Shown one piece after another: positions 34,366-42,873 of a stretch of 64,000 nt of DNA. The stretch comes from Sphingomonas pruni NBRC 15498. GTDB taxonomy: Bacteria; Pseudomonadota; Alphaproteobacteria; Sphingomonadales; Sphingomonadaceae. A program made the translations under genes and the position numbers. Where the stretch lies: positions 1 through 64,000 of the forward strand of contig NZ_BCYZ01000007.1 of assembly GCF_001598455.1 (NCBI RefSeq), written 5' to 3'. The notes below the pieces were generated by a model. That model saw only the letters and a list, made by a program, of their open reading frames with translations, searched no databases and had not been told where the DNA came from. Numbering within the stretch: position 1 is the first letter of the stretch; each line of letters begins with the position of its first letter.

Positions 34366-35724
34366 TTAGGCGAGGCGGCGAAAAGCGGCGGCGCGGAAGC
34401 TGGCCCGCGCCGAATCTACCAGCGCGGCGTCCTTGTGGTCGCGCAAGAACTGACGAAACGCCTCGATCTCGACCGGCCGGCTGATAAGATAGCCCTGGAT
34501 CATGTCGCATCCCATGACGCTGAGCAGCGCCAGCGCCGCGGGAGTCTCGACACCTTCGGCGGTGACTTCCATTTCCAGCGCATGGGCGAGGTCGATGGTC
34601 GATCGCACGATCAGCGGGTCGCGGTTGCTGCTGGTCAGCTGCAGGACGAACATCTTGTCGATCTTGAGTTCTCGCGCCGGCAATTCCTTGAGATAGGCAA
34701 GGCTCGAAAGACCGGCGCCGTAATCGTCGATCGCAATCGCGATACCGTGATCGGCGAAGATATTGAGGTTGGCGATCGCGCTGACCGGATCGCGAATTAC
34801 CGAGGTCTCGGTGATCTCGAATCCGAGCGGGACGCCCGCTCTACTGACCATTTCGCACGCACGCTTCACGAACGAAGCGTTGCTCAGCAATTGGCCGGAG
34901 ATATTGACGAAGATCGTGATCTCCTGGCCGTCGGCCCGGAGATAATGCTGGTCGGTGATGACCTGCTCGATCGTCCACAGCGTCAGCCGGTCGATATCTC
35001 GTGAGGTTTCGGCCAGCGGGATGAAGTCGCTCGGCAGGATCAGCCCGCGCGTCGGGTGACGCCAGCGCACCAGTGCCTCGGCGCTTGCGATCTCCTGGCG
35101 GCGGACATGCACTTTGGGTTGATATTGCAGGAACAGCTCGCCGCGATCGATCGCGCCCTTGAGCTCACGCTTCAATGCCAATTTGTCGACCATCGGGTCG
35201 ATCTGCGACAGGTCACGCAACACCAATTGGTTCTCGTTGCGCGATTGAACCAACGCGTCTTCAGCTTCCTCGGCGAGGCGAATGTCGTCCAACGTGCCCG
35301 GGGGGCCGGCAGCGATGCCGATGGCAAGATCGATGTGATGCCGTTCGCCGTCGAGGTCGAAAGGCGCGGCCAGCGCTTCGGTCAGGCTGTCGGAGAAGTC
35401 TTGAAGTTCCGCAGTGTCGGCGACGCACGTGTCCACTTCAACCGTCCAGCGGCCGATCACAGTAGCCACCACACCAGGCATAGCGTTGGCGATTCGGTCG
35501 GCGATATCGAATGCGATGTCGTTCGACCGCGCGACACCGAGATGCCGGCGCAGAAATGACTGGTTGGTCATCTGCGCAAGTGCCTGAACGGCCCAGGGTT
35601 TCGTAGCGGACACCTGCGCGAACGGGGTCGCGGCACCGCGCATACGACTCCGCGATGTCGACGAAAGGCCGGCTTGGCCCACCGGCTCATCGACCGGGCT
35701 GTTCGGGGTGGGAACGCGCGCCAT
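34366..35724 (-). CDS. EAL-domain c-di-GMP phosphodiesterase with degenerate GGDEF part
   Basis: This 452-aa protein has a GGDEF-like fold without the GGDEF motif in about residues 50-185, and a complete EAL domain at about 190-435. Catalytic and metal residues are present: SAEALVRW, FVNISG, FEITETS, IAIDDYGAG, LKIDK and TAEGVE. It should hydrolyse c-di-GMP to pGpG in the cytoplasm; the N-terminal part may sense GTP or mediate dimerisation. No transmembrane helix is seen. ATG at 35724 is taken over a GTG one codon before. It lies next to a large regulatory-looking gap. Confidence 0.92.
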   Translation of the reverse strand: MARVPTPNSPVDEPVGQAGLSSTSRSRMRGAATPFAQVSATKPWAVQALAQMTNQSFLRRHLGVARSNDIAFDIADRIANAMPGVVATVIGRWTVEVDTCVADTAELQDFSDSLTEALAAPFDLDGERHHIDLAIGIAAGPPGTLDDIRLAEEAEDALVQSRNENQLVLRDLSQIDPMVDKLALKRELKGAIDRGELFLQYQPKVHVRRQEIASAEALVRWRHPTRGLILPSDFIPLAETSRDIDRLTLWTIEQVITDQHYLRADGQEITIFVNISGQLLSNASFVKRACEMVSRAGVPLGFEITETSVIRDPVSAIANLNIFADHGIAIAIDDYGAGLSSLAYLKELPARELKIDKMFVLQLTSSNRDPLIVRSTIDLAHALEMEVTAEGVETPAALALLSVMGCDMIQGYLISRPVEIEAFRQFLRDHKDAALVDSARASFRAAAFRRLA

Positions 35725-35881
35725 CACCGCCCTGATACCGCCAAGGGGCTGAAAGAACTCTTAAGCCCGGCAGCCCAAACCTCAGGGAAAACACGTAACT
35801 ATCCGGAATCGCGATTGCTTTTAAGTTAAAAAACTATTAAGAAACTCGGGTGCCCGGGGTGGGCGCATTAGGAGTAAAGCA

Positions 35882-35935
35882 ATGCTCGCGTTTCTTATCG
35901 CGCTCATCCACGGCGAAACCATTCGTCCCTGGTAA
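35882..35935 (+). CDS. possible 17-aa small peptide gene
   Basis: AGGAG lies 8 nt before an ATG that opens a 17-codon frame, MLAFLIALIHGETIRPW, ending in TAA. The first nine residues are hydrophobic, followed by a polar Trp-ending tail. It could be a small membrane peptide or a translated leader. No plus-strand gene follows, so classical attenuation of a neighbour is unlikely. The good ribosome-binding site is the main support; coding is unproven. Confidence 0.3.
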   Translation: MLAFLIALIHGETIRPW

Positions 35936-35950
35936 AGCGAATTTAGACGG

Positions 35951-36003
35951 CCCGCTTCTCACCGGTTAATTTGTTGATTCAACAAGTTGGCGGTGAAAGC
36001 GGG
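35951..36003. promoter_or_regulatory. large two-tier hairpin
   Basis: CCCGCTTCTCACCG (35951-35964) pairs with CGGTGAAAGCGGG (35991-36003) with one bulged C. Inside, TTGTTGA and TCAACAA form a second stem. There is no T-tract on either side, so it is not a classical intrinsic terminator. It begins 15 nt after the small reading frame and, on the other strand, lies about 230 nt upstream of the EAL gene start. Confidence 0.6.
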
Positions 36004-36166
36004 TCGCTCTGTATCTGGATGGTTGGGCCTCTAGCCGCACCAAAATGGCGACGGAAAGTCGCGCTAAATTAACCTTTTATTAACTTTTCCGAATCGGGCG
36101 CTAACCATTACCGCGCCGTTAAACGTCGCGCGAAAAAAATAGCCTCGATATCGCGTGACGCGCTGG

Positions 36167-37642
36167 TCAGCCGGCGCTGGATGCGCCTTCCGACCAACCG
36201 CCACCGATCGCCTTGAACAGGGCAACCGACAGCTGCCGCAGCTCCGCATCGCTATTCGCCAGGTTTTCCCTGGCGCGCAGGACATCCACCTGCGTATTGA
36301 TGACGGTATCCTGCGCAACCAGCCCTGCCTGGTATCGCGCCTGATCCGCGGCGGCCGTTCGGTCGGCATCTGCCAGCGCCTGGCGTAACAGCGCGTTACG
36401 GCGGCGTTCGGCGTCGATCTTGCTCAACGGGTCCTCGACGTCGCGCAGCGCCTGCAGCACGGTCAGACGATAATCCTGATACGCTTGCTCACGCTGCTCC
36501 TTGCGGATCTTAACATTTGCCTTGCGCTTTCCCCAATCCAGCAGGGGAAAAGTCGCCTGTCCGGTGCCGGTCAGCTGCAGGCTATCGCCCGCGAAGAGAC
36601 TGCCGAGCGAAGTCGAAATCAGTTGGGCCATGCCGGTCAGGCTGAACTTCGGGTAAAGATCGGCGACCGCGACGCCGATATCGGCGGTCGAGGCGGCCAG
36701 ATTGCGTTCCGCGGCGCGAATGTCGGGGCGGCGGCGCAGCAGGTCGCTGGGCAATCCCGCCGGAATTTCCGGCGTAGGCACCAATGCTGGTAACGGCCCG
36801 GACAATTCCGCCATCAAGGCTTCCGGTGTTTGCCCAACCAGGACGCCGAGCGCGTGCTTGCGCACGTCGAGATCGGCCTTGAGCGGTTCCAGCCGCGCGC
36901 GTGTGGCGGTGATGTTGCCGTTCTGCCGGGTAACGTCGATCGACGGCGTCAACCCGACCTTGGAGATATTCGCGGCGATCTGCAGCGCCCTGCCCTGTCG
37001 TTCGATTTCGCTGTCGAGCACGGCGATCTGTTCCTGGTCGAGGCGAAGCGCGAAATAGGCGTCGGCGACTTCAGCCGCGAGCGTCACCGCGGCGTCGCGC
37101 TGGTTCCACTCTGCCGCCTCGGTCCGCGCCAGCGCAGCTTCGACGCCGCGGCGACCACCGCCGAACACGTCGAGTTCCCAACTCGCGTCGAAGCCGACCG
37201 CAAAGGTCTTGATGCTATCCCCGGGCAAGGCGACGCCCGAAGGCGGTCCGCTGTTGCCGCCGCCGGAAAAGGCCCGCGCCAAGGTCGCAAAGCCAGCATT
37301 CTTGCTGAATTTGACGTCGGTTGCGTTGGCGTCCGCGTTGACCACCGGCTTGTATTGCGCGCGCGCCTGGATCTCGCCCAGCCGCGCCTGGCGCACTCGG
37401 CTCGCGGCCGTCGCCATATCGGGATTGTCCTTGAGCGCGCGGTTGATCAAGTCGGTCAGCTTGGGGTCGTTGAACGCTTCCCACCAATGCGCCGGATCGA
37501 TGGCCTGGCCGGGCGGAGGAGCGCCCTGCGGGCCGGCATAGGTCGCCGGCACCGCCAGATCCGGCTTGGTATAATTTGGACCGACGGTGCAGGCGGCAAG
37601 CGCCAGCATCGAGACGAGCGAGATCGATTTCTTCAACATCAT
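36167..37642 (-). CDS. efflux outer-membrane lipoprotein (NodT family)
   Basis: This 491-aa RND/MFS-type outer-membrane factor has a lipoprotein signal with lipobox LAAC followed by TVGPNYTKP, the classic NodT/OprM N-terminus. Two OEP repeats follow; AAWWEAFNDPKL-like (PAHWWEAFNDPKLTDLINRA), GLPSDLLRRRPDIRAAERNL and LLDWGKRKA are typical. It should be a trimeric exit channel for the EmrAB-type pump encoded upstream. The ATG at 37642 overlaps the EmrB stop by 1 nt; an in-frame TTG one codon before and an ATG one codon after also exist. Confidence 0.92.
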   Translation of the reverse strand: MMLKKSISLVSMLALAACTVGPNYTKPDLAVPATYAGPQGAPPPGQAIDPAHWWEAFNDPKLTDLINRALKDNPDMATAASRVRQARLGEIQARAQYKPVVNADANATDVKFSKNAGFATLARAFSGGGNSGPPSGVALPGDSIKTFAVGFDASWELDVFGGGRRGVEAALARTEAAEWNQRDAAVTLAAEVADAYFALRLDQEQIAVLDSEIERQGRALQIAANISKVGLTPSIDVTRQNGNITATRARLEPLKADLDVRKHALGVLVGQTPEALMAELSGPLPALVPTPEIPAGLPSDLLRRRPDIRAAERNLAASTADIGVAVADLYPKFSLTGMAQLISTSLGSLFAGDSLQLTGTGQATFPLLDWGKRKANVKIRKEQREQAYQDYRLTVLQALRDVEDPLSKIDAERRRNALLRQALADADRTAAADQARYQAGLVAQDTVINTQVDVLRARENLANSDAELRQLSVALFKAIGGGWSEGASSAG

Positions 37643-39267
37643 CAATGTCCCATTCCCCCGCTCGCGCCCTTGCCCGAGTTCATGAAGATGACCACCGGCA
37701 GCAGGATCAGGATCAGCACCATCAGCGACCGGAACACGTCGAGGAAGCCGAGCATCGCCGCCTGCCGCTGAACTTGTTGATACAGGATCGCCTGGGGCAG
37801 CATGGTCGGATCCCCCAGCCCGGCGAACGCTCCCTTCGCCTTGGCCAGCCAGTCGGTATAATTGGGGTCGAGTGGGTTCAGTTTCTGGACCAATTCGGTC
37901 TGGTGACGCTGCATCGCGCCGGCGAGCATCGACTGTGCGGCGGAAATGCCGATCGACCCGCCCAGGTTACGCGCGACGTTGAGCAGGCTCGAGGCTTGCG
38001 CGGTCTTGTTGCGGGGCAGGCCCTGATAGGCGACCGCATTGATCGGCACGAACAGGAATGGCAGCGCCATCGCCTGATAGAGCCGCCCCATCGCGGCATC
38101 GGCAAAGGTGATGTCGGCGCTGAAATGCGACATGTTCCACAGCGCCGCGGCTTGCACCAACAAAGCCCCGCCGAGCAGAATCCTGGCATCGACCTTGCCG
38201 ACCAGCCGGCCAGCGAAGGGCACGGCGACCAGGGTCGCGAGACCGCCGAGCGTCAGCGCCAACCCGGCATCGAACGAGCTGTAGCCCATCACTTGCTGCA
38301 ACATTTGCGGGATCAGCTGGGTCGTGCCGAAGAGGATCAGTCCGGTGATGCCCATGATCAGCGTGGTGATCGCGAAGCTGCGGTTCTTGAACAATTTGAG
38401 GTCGACCACCGGGTCCTTATGGTTGAGCTCCCAAAAGATCAGCGCGATCAGCGACACCGCCGAGATCGTCGCCGTCGCGACGATCAGGCCGCTAGCGAAC
38501 CAATCCTCGCGCTCGCCGCGGTCGAGCGTCAGTTCGAAAAAGCCGAGGCCCAGCGCGACCAGGATCACGCCGATATAGTCGATGCGAAGCCCGCCCTCGA
38601 GCCGCTTGGCGCGATCGTCCTTCACCTGTTTGGGCTCGTCGACGAACAAGTCGGCCAGGATCCATGCGCCGATGCCGATCGGCACGTTGATGAGGAATAC
38701 CCAATGCCAGCTCGACGTCTCGGTGATCCACCCGCCGAGCGTCGGGCCGAGCACCGGTCCGACCACGACGACGATCGCGAAGGCCGCCATCGCCATGCCG
38801 CGCTGACGAGGCGGAAACGTGTCGACCAACATCGATTGCTCGACCGGCGCCAGTCCACCGCCGCCGATGCCCTGGAACACGCGTGCGATGACCAGAGTGG
38901 TTAGGTTGGGAGCGATCCCGCAGACGAACGAGGAGATCGTGAACAACGCGATCGAAATCAGGAAATAGCGTTTGCGCCCGATCGCGTCGGACAGCCAGCC
39001 CGAGATCGGGATGACGATCGCATTGGCGACCAGATAGCTGGTCAGCACCCAGGTCGCCTGATCGATGGTGATCGACAGGCCGCCGGCGATATGGTCGAGG
39101 CTGACATTGGCGATCGAGGTGTCGAGCACCTCCATGAAGGTCGGCAGCGAAATGATCGCGACGATCAACCAGGGGTTGAACCGCCCCGCCGCCGATCTTC
39201 CGTCATCCCAGCCGTCCTGGCTCGGCGCGGGCTTCGCCGCGCCGGTCGGTGCCGCGGCACTCGCCAC
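37642..39267 (-). CDS. DHA2 family MFS efflux permease (EmrB-like)
   Basis: This 541-aa protein has 14 predicted transmembrane segments and the DHA2 signature LDTSIANVSLDHIAG in helix 1, with GWLSDAIGRKRYF in the 2-3 loop and the motif C region GPVLGPTLGGWI. It works as a proton-driven drug exporter with the HlyD adaptor and NodT channel of this operon. The start is GTG at 39267, 1 nt after the adaptor stop. Substrates are probably hydrophobic toxic compounds, as for EmrB. Confidence 0.93.
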   Translation of the reverse strand: MASAAAPTGAAKPAPSQDGWDDGRSAAGRFNPWLIVAIISLPTFMEVLDTSIANVSLDHIAGGLSITIDQATWVLTSYLVANAIVIPISGWLSDAIGRKRYFLISIALFTISSFVCGIAPNLTTLVIARVFQGIGGGGLAPVEQSMLVDTFPPRQRGMAMAAFAIVVVVGPVLGPTLGGWITETSSWHWVFLINVPIGIGAWILADLFVDEPKQVKDDRAKRLEGGLRIDYIGVILVALGLGFFELTLDRGEREDWFASGLIVATATISAVSLIALIFWELNHKDPVVDLKLFKNRSFAITTLIMGITGLILFGTTQLIPQMLQQVMGYSSFDAGLALTLGGLATLVAVPFAGRLVGKVDARILLGGALLVQAAALWNMSHFSADITFADAAMGRLYQAMALPFLFVPINAVAYQGLPRNKTAQASSLLNVARNLGGSIGISAAQSMLAGAMQRHQTELVQKLNPLDPNYTDWLAKAKGAFAGLGDPTMLPQAILYQQVQRQAAMLGFLDVFRSLMVLILILLPVVIFMNSGKGASGGMGH

Positions 39268-39268
39268 C

Positions 39269-40396
39269 TCAGCGAACCTTGACCGACGGTGTCACCGACA
39301 TACCGGGGCCGATCGGGTAATTGCGCGGATCGGGATTGCCGTTACCGACGAGGAAATTGATCCGCACCGGTACGCGCTGGACCACTTTCACATAATTGCC
39401 GGTCGCGTTCTGCGGCGGCAGGATGGCGAAGGCCTGGCCGGCGCCGCGCTGAATCGAATCGACCCTGCCCTTGAACTCGACATCGGGATAGGCGTCGACC
39501 TTGATCGACACCGGCTGGCCGATGCGCATATCCTTGAGCTGGGTTTCCTTGAAATTCGCGGTGATCCACATCGTGTCGGGCACGATTGCAAGCAGCTGGC
39601 TGCCCGGCGCGACGTACGATCCCTTGTTGACCTGGCGATTGACCACTTGGCCGGAGACGGGAGCGACGAGGCGTAAATTGCCGAGGGTGACATTGGCTTG
39701 AGCGACCTGAGCCCGCTTTGCGGCGATCACCGCGCCCGCCGCATCGACCGCCTTGCGGGCGACGGCGATCTGGGCGTCCGCGCTCGCGATCTGGCGCCGT
39801 GCGGCGTCGGCCTGCGCCCGCGTCGAGGCGGCGTTGGCGCGTGCCTGGTCGAGTTGGGTCGCGGCCACCGCCGAGCGATCGATCTTCGCCAGATTCTGAT
39901 AGCGGGCGAGGTCCTGCGCCGCCTTGATCGCGGCAGCTAGAGGCGCCTGCGCTTCGGCCGCCGCCTGATTGCGCGTGGCGGTGGCGCTACTGACTTGCGC
40001 CAGGGCCTGTTGCTGCTGGGCAAGCGCCTGGTCCACCCCTGCCCGCGCCTCGGCAAGCTGCGCCTCGGGGCCCGTCGGCTTGATCACCGCGAGCAACTGG
40101 CCGGCATTGACGTGGCGGTTGTCGAGATCGGCGACATCGATCAATGTGCCCGCCACTTCAGGAGCGATCCGGACGATATGCGCGTCGACGAACGCGTCGT
40201 CGGTCGATTCGAACTGACGCGAGTGCAGGTAATAAAGCGTGCCGCCAATTGCCGCGACCGCCACGACCAGGATCAACACCCAGAAGAACGGCCGGCGATA
40301 GATTGGCGTGCCGTCCTTGGCTTTGGCGTCGCCCTTGGTCTCTCCATCGGCTTCGTGCTGGTCGGAGGCCGCCTGTGACTGGGTGTCGTCGCTCAT
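39269..40396 (-). CDS. HlyD family periplasmic adaptor (EmrA-like)
   Basis: This 375-aa membrane-fusion protein has a cytoplasmic N-tail rich in acidic residues, one transmembrane helix (about 34-56, FFWVLILVVAVAAIGGTLYY), a lipoyl half-motif, a long Ala/Gln-rich coiled coil (about 110-230), the second lipoyl half (VAPVSGQVVNRQVNKGSYV) and the EmrA-type motif WITANFKETQL. It bridges the EmrB permease and the outer-membrane channel. Its start overlaps the TetR gene stop by 4 nt, so it is co-transcribed with the regulator. Confidence 0.93.
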   Translation of the reverse strand: MSDDTQSQAASDQHEADGETKGDAKAKDGTPIYRRPFFWVLILVVAVAAIGGTLYYLHSRQFESTDDAFVDAHIVRIAPEVAGTLIDVADLDNRHVNAGQLLAVIKPTGPEAQLAEARAGVDQALAQQQQALAQVSSATATRNQAAAEAQAPLAAAIKAAQDLARYQNLAKIDRSAVAATQLDQARANAASTRAQADAARRQIASADAQIAVARKAVDAAGAVIAAKRAQVAQANVTLGNLRLVAPVSGQVVNRQVNKGSYVAPGSQLLAIVPDTMWITANFKETQLKDMRIGQPVSIKVDAYPDVEFKGRVDSIQRGAGQAFAILPPQNATGNYVKVVQRVPVRINFLVGNGNPDPRNYPIGPGMSVTPSVKVR

Positions 40397-41025
40397 CGCG
40401 TTTCCTTTGCTTCCGCCGTCAGGGCATCGAGAATGGCGTTGGTGTTGGCGTGGATACGGGCGCGGATGCGCTGTGCCAGCGCGTCGCCGATCGTTTCGAT
40501 TTCGAACAGCCGAAGCGCCGAGGCGCGGGCCGAGCGCAGGACCAAAACCTGCCCGAACAGCATCAGGCCGGTGATCCGCGCGTCCTCGTCGTCCTCTATT
40601 CCGGTGGCGAGGCAGATGAACCGGATCAATTTCCGCATCATCTGTCCCATCGGCCCGTCGAACAACCGCGCGAACGCGGCCGTGGGCCGCATCTGTTCGC
40701 GGACGATGAACAAGCTCCAGCTCTCGGTCTGCTGCGCCATCATCTTGTCGAACAGCGCGTCCAGCATGCCGTGCACGGCCCGACGCGCGCCGACCGCGTC
40801 GCCATCGGCGACCTCAACGAGTAGAGCCGGAGACATGCCCTCCGCCATCTTGCTGGAGATATGGTCGGCGGCGGCAAGATAGAGTCCCTCCTTGCCGCCA
40901 TAATGATAGGTGATCGAGGACATTGCGGTGCCGGCCGCAGCCGCGATCTCTCGGGTACTGGCACCTTCCAGGCCATGCTTTCCGAAAGCGTCTACCGCGA
41001 TATCGAGGAGTCGCTGCTGGACCAT
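40393..41025 (-). CDS. TetR/AcrR family transcriptional regulator (CerR-like C-terminal domain)
   Basis: This 210-aa repressor has an N-terminal helix-turn-helix AFGKHGLEGASTREIAAAAG with recognition helix SSITYHYGGKEGLYLAAAD, and a C-terminal ligand domain of the CerR/DUF1956 kind. It probably represses its own operon of adaptor, permease and outer-membrane channel and is released by a drug-like ligand. I chose the ATG at 41025: a palindromic operator lies just upstream at 41040-41055, whereas a TTG at 41061 would place the operator inside the gene. Neither start has a strong Shine-Dalgarno. Confidence 0.9.
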   Translation of the reverse strand: MVQQRLLDIAVDAFGKHGLEGASTREIAAAAGTAMSSITYHYGGKEGLYLAAADHISSKMAEGMSPALLVEVADGDAVGARRAVHGMLDALFDKMMAQQTESWSLFIVREQMRPTAAFARLFDGPMGQMMRKLIRFICLATGIEDDEDARITGLMLFGQVLVLRSARASALRLFEIETIGDALAQRIRARIHANTNAILDALTAEAKETR

Positions 41026-41039
41026 GGACCGCGCAATTA

Positions 41040-41055
41040 GTTCGTTCGAACGAAC
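41040..41055. promoter_or_regulatory. 16-bp perfect palindrome, likely TetR operator
   Basis: GTTCGTTCGAACGAAC is a perfect inverted repeat 15 nt upstream of the TetR gene start. Its length and symmetry fit a dimeric TetR-family repressor. It would control the four-gene efflux operon. Confidence 0.7.
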
Positions 41056-41119
41056 AAGCAACCCTTAAATGAAAGGGAGAGCAAAAATCCGCTCTCCCCT
41101 CCCCGCGATCAGCCGATCG

Positions 41120-42775
41120 TCAGCTGACGAATTGCAACAGGATCCAATAGAGTCCGCCCGACAGGATCATTGCCGCCGGGAGCGTCAACACCCAGGCGAG
41201 CACCATGTTCCTTATGGTGCGAAATTGCAGCCCGGCGCGATTGGCGAGGCTGGCGCCGGCCACGCCCGACGTCAGGATGTGCGTGGTCGAGACCGGCACC
41301 GCCATCCTGTCGGCGAAAGCGATCGTCAAGCCGGCGACCAGTTCGGCGGCGGCACCCATGCCATAGGTCAGGTGGGTCTTGCCGATCCGTTCGCCTACCG
41401 TCTTCACGATGCGGCGCCAGCCCACCATCGTGCCGAGGCCGAGCGCGATCGCGACCGCCAGCTTCACCCAGATCGGGATGTAGCGCGTACCCTGCTCCAA
41501 ATTCTTCTGATAGCCGTCGATTGCCTTGAGTTCGGCAGGTCGGAACCGCGTGCCCGCGTCCTTGGCCTTGGTAATCAGTTTCGACGTGTCGAGGACCAGG
41601 TACATGTCGTTGCGCAGGTTTCCGGTCGCCGCCGCGGGAATGTTGGAGATGGCGCCATATCCCCGGATCCGCTGGCTGATATCGGCCGACAGAGTCGTGA
41701 TCGCGCCATAGACTCGCGCGTCGTTGGCCTTGCGCTGCTGAAGCGCGGCGACGAGCGTAGTGCGGGCATGATCGGTGTTTGGATCGATGGTGCCGGCACG
41801 CGTCGCGAACGGCGCGACCCCGGTTTTCGCGGTCTCGATGAACGCCGCCGTCGCGCTGGCCGGCATCGTTCGGTTGAGCGCATAAGCGGTCGGCGCGCAG
41901 CCGATCAGGATGAGCATGATCAGGCCCATCCCCTTTTGCCCATCGTTCGAGCCGTGGAAGAAGCTGACCAAGGTACAGGTGAAGACCAGCAGCGCGCGGA
42001 TCGGCTTAGGCGGCGGCGCGTCTCCTACCGGTTCCTCGTAGAGGCTGGGTGTGCGGATCACCGCCTTCATCGCGAACAGCAGGAGGAACGCGCAAACGAA
42101 GCCGATCAGCGGGCTCCAGAACAGGCCCGAAAGCACGCCATAGGCCTGGCTCCAGTCGACGCCGGCGGTGCCGCCCTTGGAACCCGACGAAATGACCTGA
42201 TTGGCGAGACCGACGCCCAGTACCGAACCGATCAGCGTATGGCTCGACGAATTGGGCAACCCGACATACCAGGTCGCCAGGTTCCACAACACCGCCGCCA
42301 ACAGCAGCGCGAAGATCATCGCATAGCCGGCGCTGGACCCGACATGCAGGATCAGATCGACCGGCAACAGCGTGACGATCGTATAGGCGACCGCCCCCGA
42401 CGAAAACAGCACGCCGAGAAAATTGAACGTGCCCGACCAGATCACGGCAAGCGGCGCGGGCATGGAATTGGTGTAGATGACGGTGGCGACCGCATTGGCG
42501 GTGTCGTGAAAGCCGTTCACGAACTCGAATCCCAGCGCGATCACCAACGCCACGATCAGGAAGGCGAAGACGTGCGTCGCCATCTGTTCGCCGACATGGT
42601 GGGTGTCGACCAGGATCGAATAGCCGGCATAGCCAAGCGCGCCGACAATCAACGCCACGAAAACGAATTTCGCAATCGGGTGGTTGGGCTGATCGAGTCG
42701 CGGGCCCCGTGAGATCGGGCCGGGCTCGGCCGCAAGAGGCACTTGGCTGGAATCAGCCGTCAAATCGGTAGCCAT
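41120..42775 (-). CDS. inorganic phosphate transporter (PiT family)
   Basis: This 551-aa membrane protein has two PiT signature halves: GFEFVNGFHDTANAVATVIY near residues 90-110 and FFHGSNDGQKGMGLI in the second half, each with the G-x-N-D/H-D motif. About ten transmembrane segments and a cytoplasmic insert of roughly 120 residues lie between the last blocks. It imports phosphate or metal-phosphate with protons. No PhoU-like gene is next to it. The ATG at 42775 is preferred over a GTG five codons upstream. Confidence 0.92.
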   Translation of the reverse strand: MATDLTADSSQVPLAAEPGPISRGPRLDQPNHPIAKFVFVALIVGALGYAGYSILVDTHHVGEQMATHVFAFLIVALVIALGFEFVNGFHDTANAVATVIYTNSMPAPLAVIWSGTFNFLGVLFSSGAVAYTIVTLLPVDLILHVGSSAGYAMIFALLLAAVLWNLATWYVGLPNSSSHTLIGSVLGVGLANQVISSGSKGGTAGVDWSQAYGVLSGLFWSPLIGFVCAFLLLFAMKAVIRTPSLYEEPVGDAPPPKPIRALLVFTCTLVSFFHGSNDGQKGMGLIMLILIGCAPTAYALNRTMPASATAAFIETAKTGVAPFATRAGTIDPNTDHARTTLVAALQQRKANDARVYGAITTLSADISQRIRGYGAISNIPAAATGNLRNDMYLVLDTSKLITKAKDAGTRFRPAELKAIDGYQKNLEQGTRYIPIWVKLAVAIALGLGTMVGWRRIVKTVGERIGKTHLTYGMGAAAELVAGLTIAFADRMAVPVSTTHILTSGVAGASLANRAGLQFRTIRNMVLAWVLTLPAAMILSGGLYWILLQFVS

Positions 42776-42873
42776 GCCGTCGCCCTGCACGGATCGTGTG
42801 ACAAGCTTGTTACAACGCTGTCCCGCTACGGGGCGCGTATTGCCGATTTCTTGAGCCGCCCGGCGCTACTTCC

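Larger units (their letters stand above)
35725..36166. other. 442-nt intergenic region with AT-rich patches and a hairpin
   Basis: This is the only gap over 300 nt without an established gene. It holds an AT-rich stretch (35817-35845), a possible 17-codon reading frame (35882-35935), a long hairpin (35951-36003) and another AT-rich run (36063-36085). It must contain the promoter of the EAL gene (minus strand). I see no tRNA, no known riboswitch consensus and no long reading frame. Confidence 0.7.

Noticed and set aside
35725..36166. c-di-GMP (GEMM) riboswitch upstream of the EAL gene
   Set aside because: Neither strand shows the conserved GEMM core elements that I can recognise; the visible hairpin does not match.
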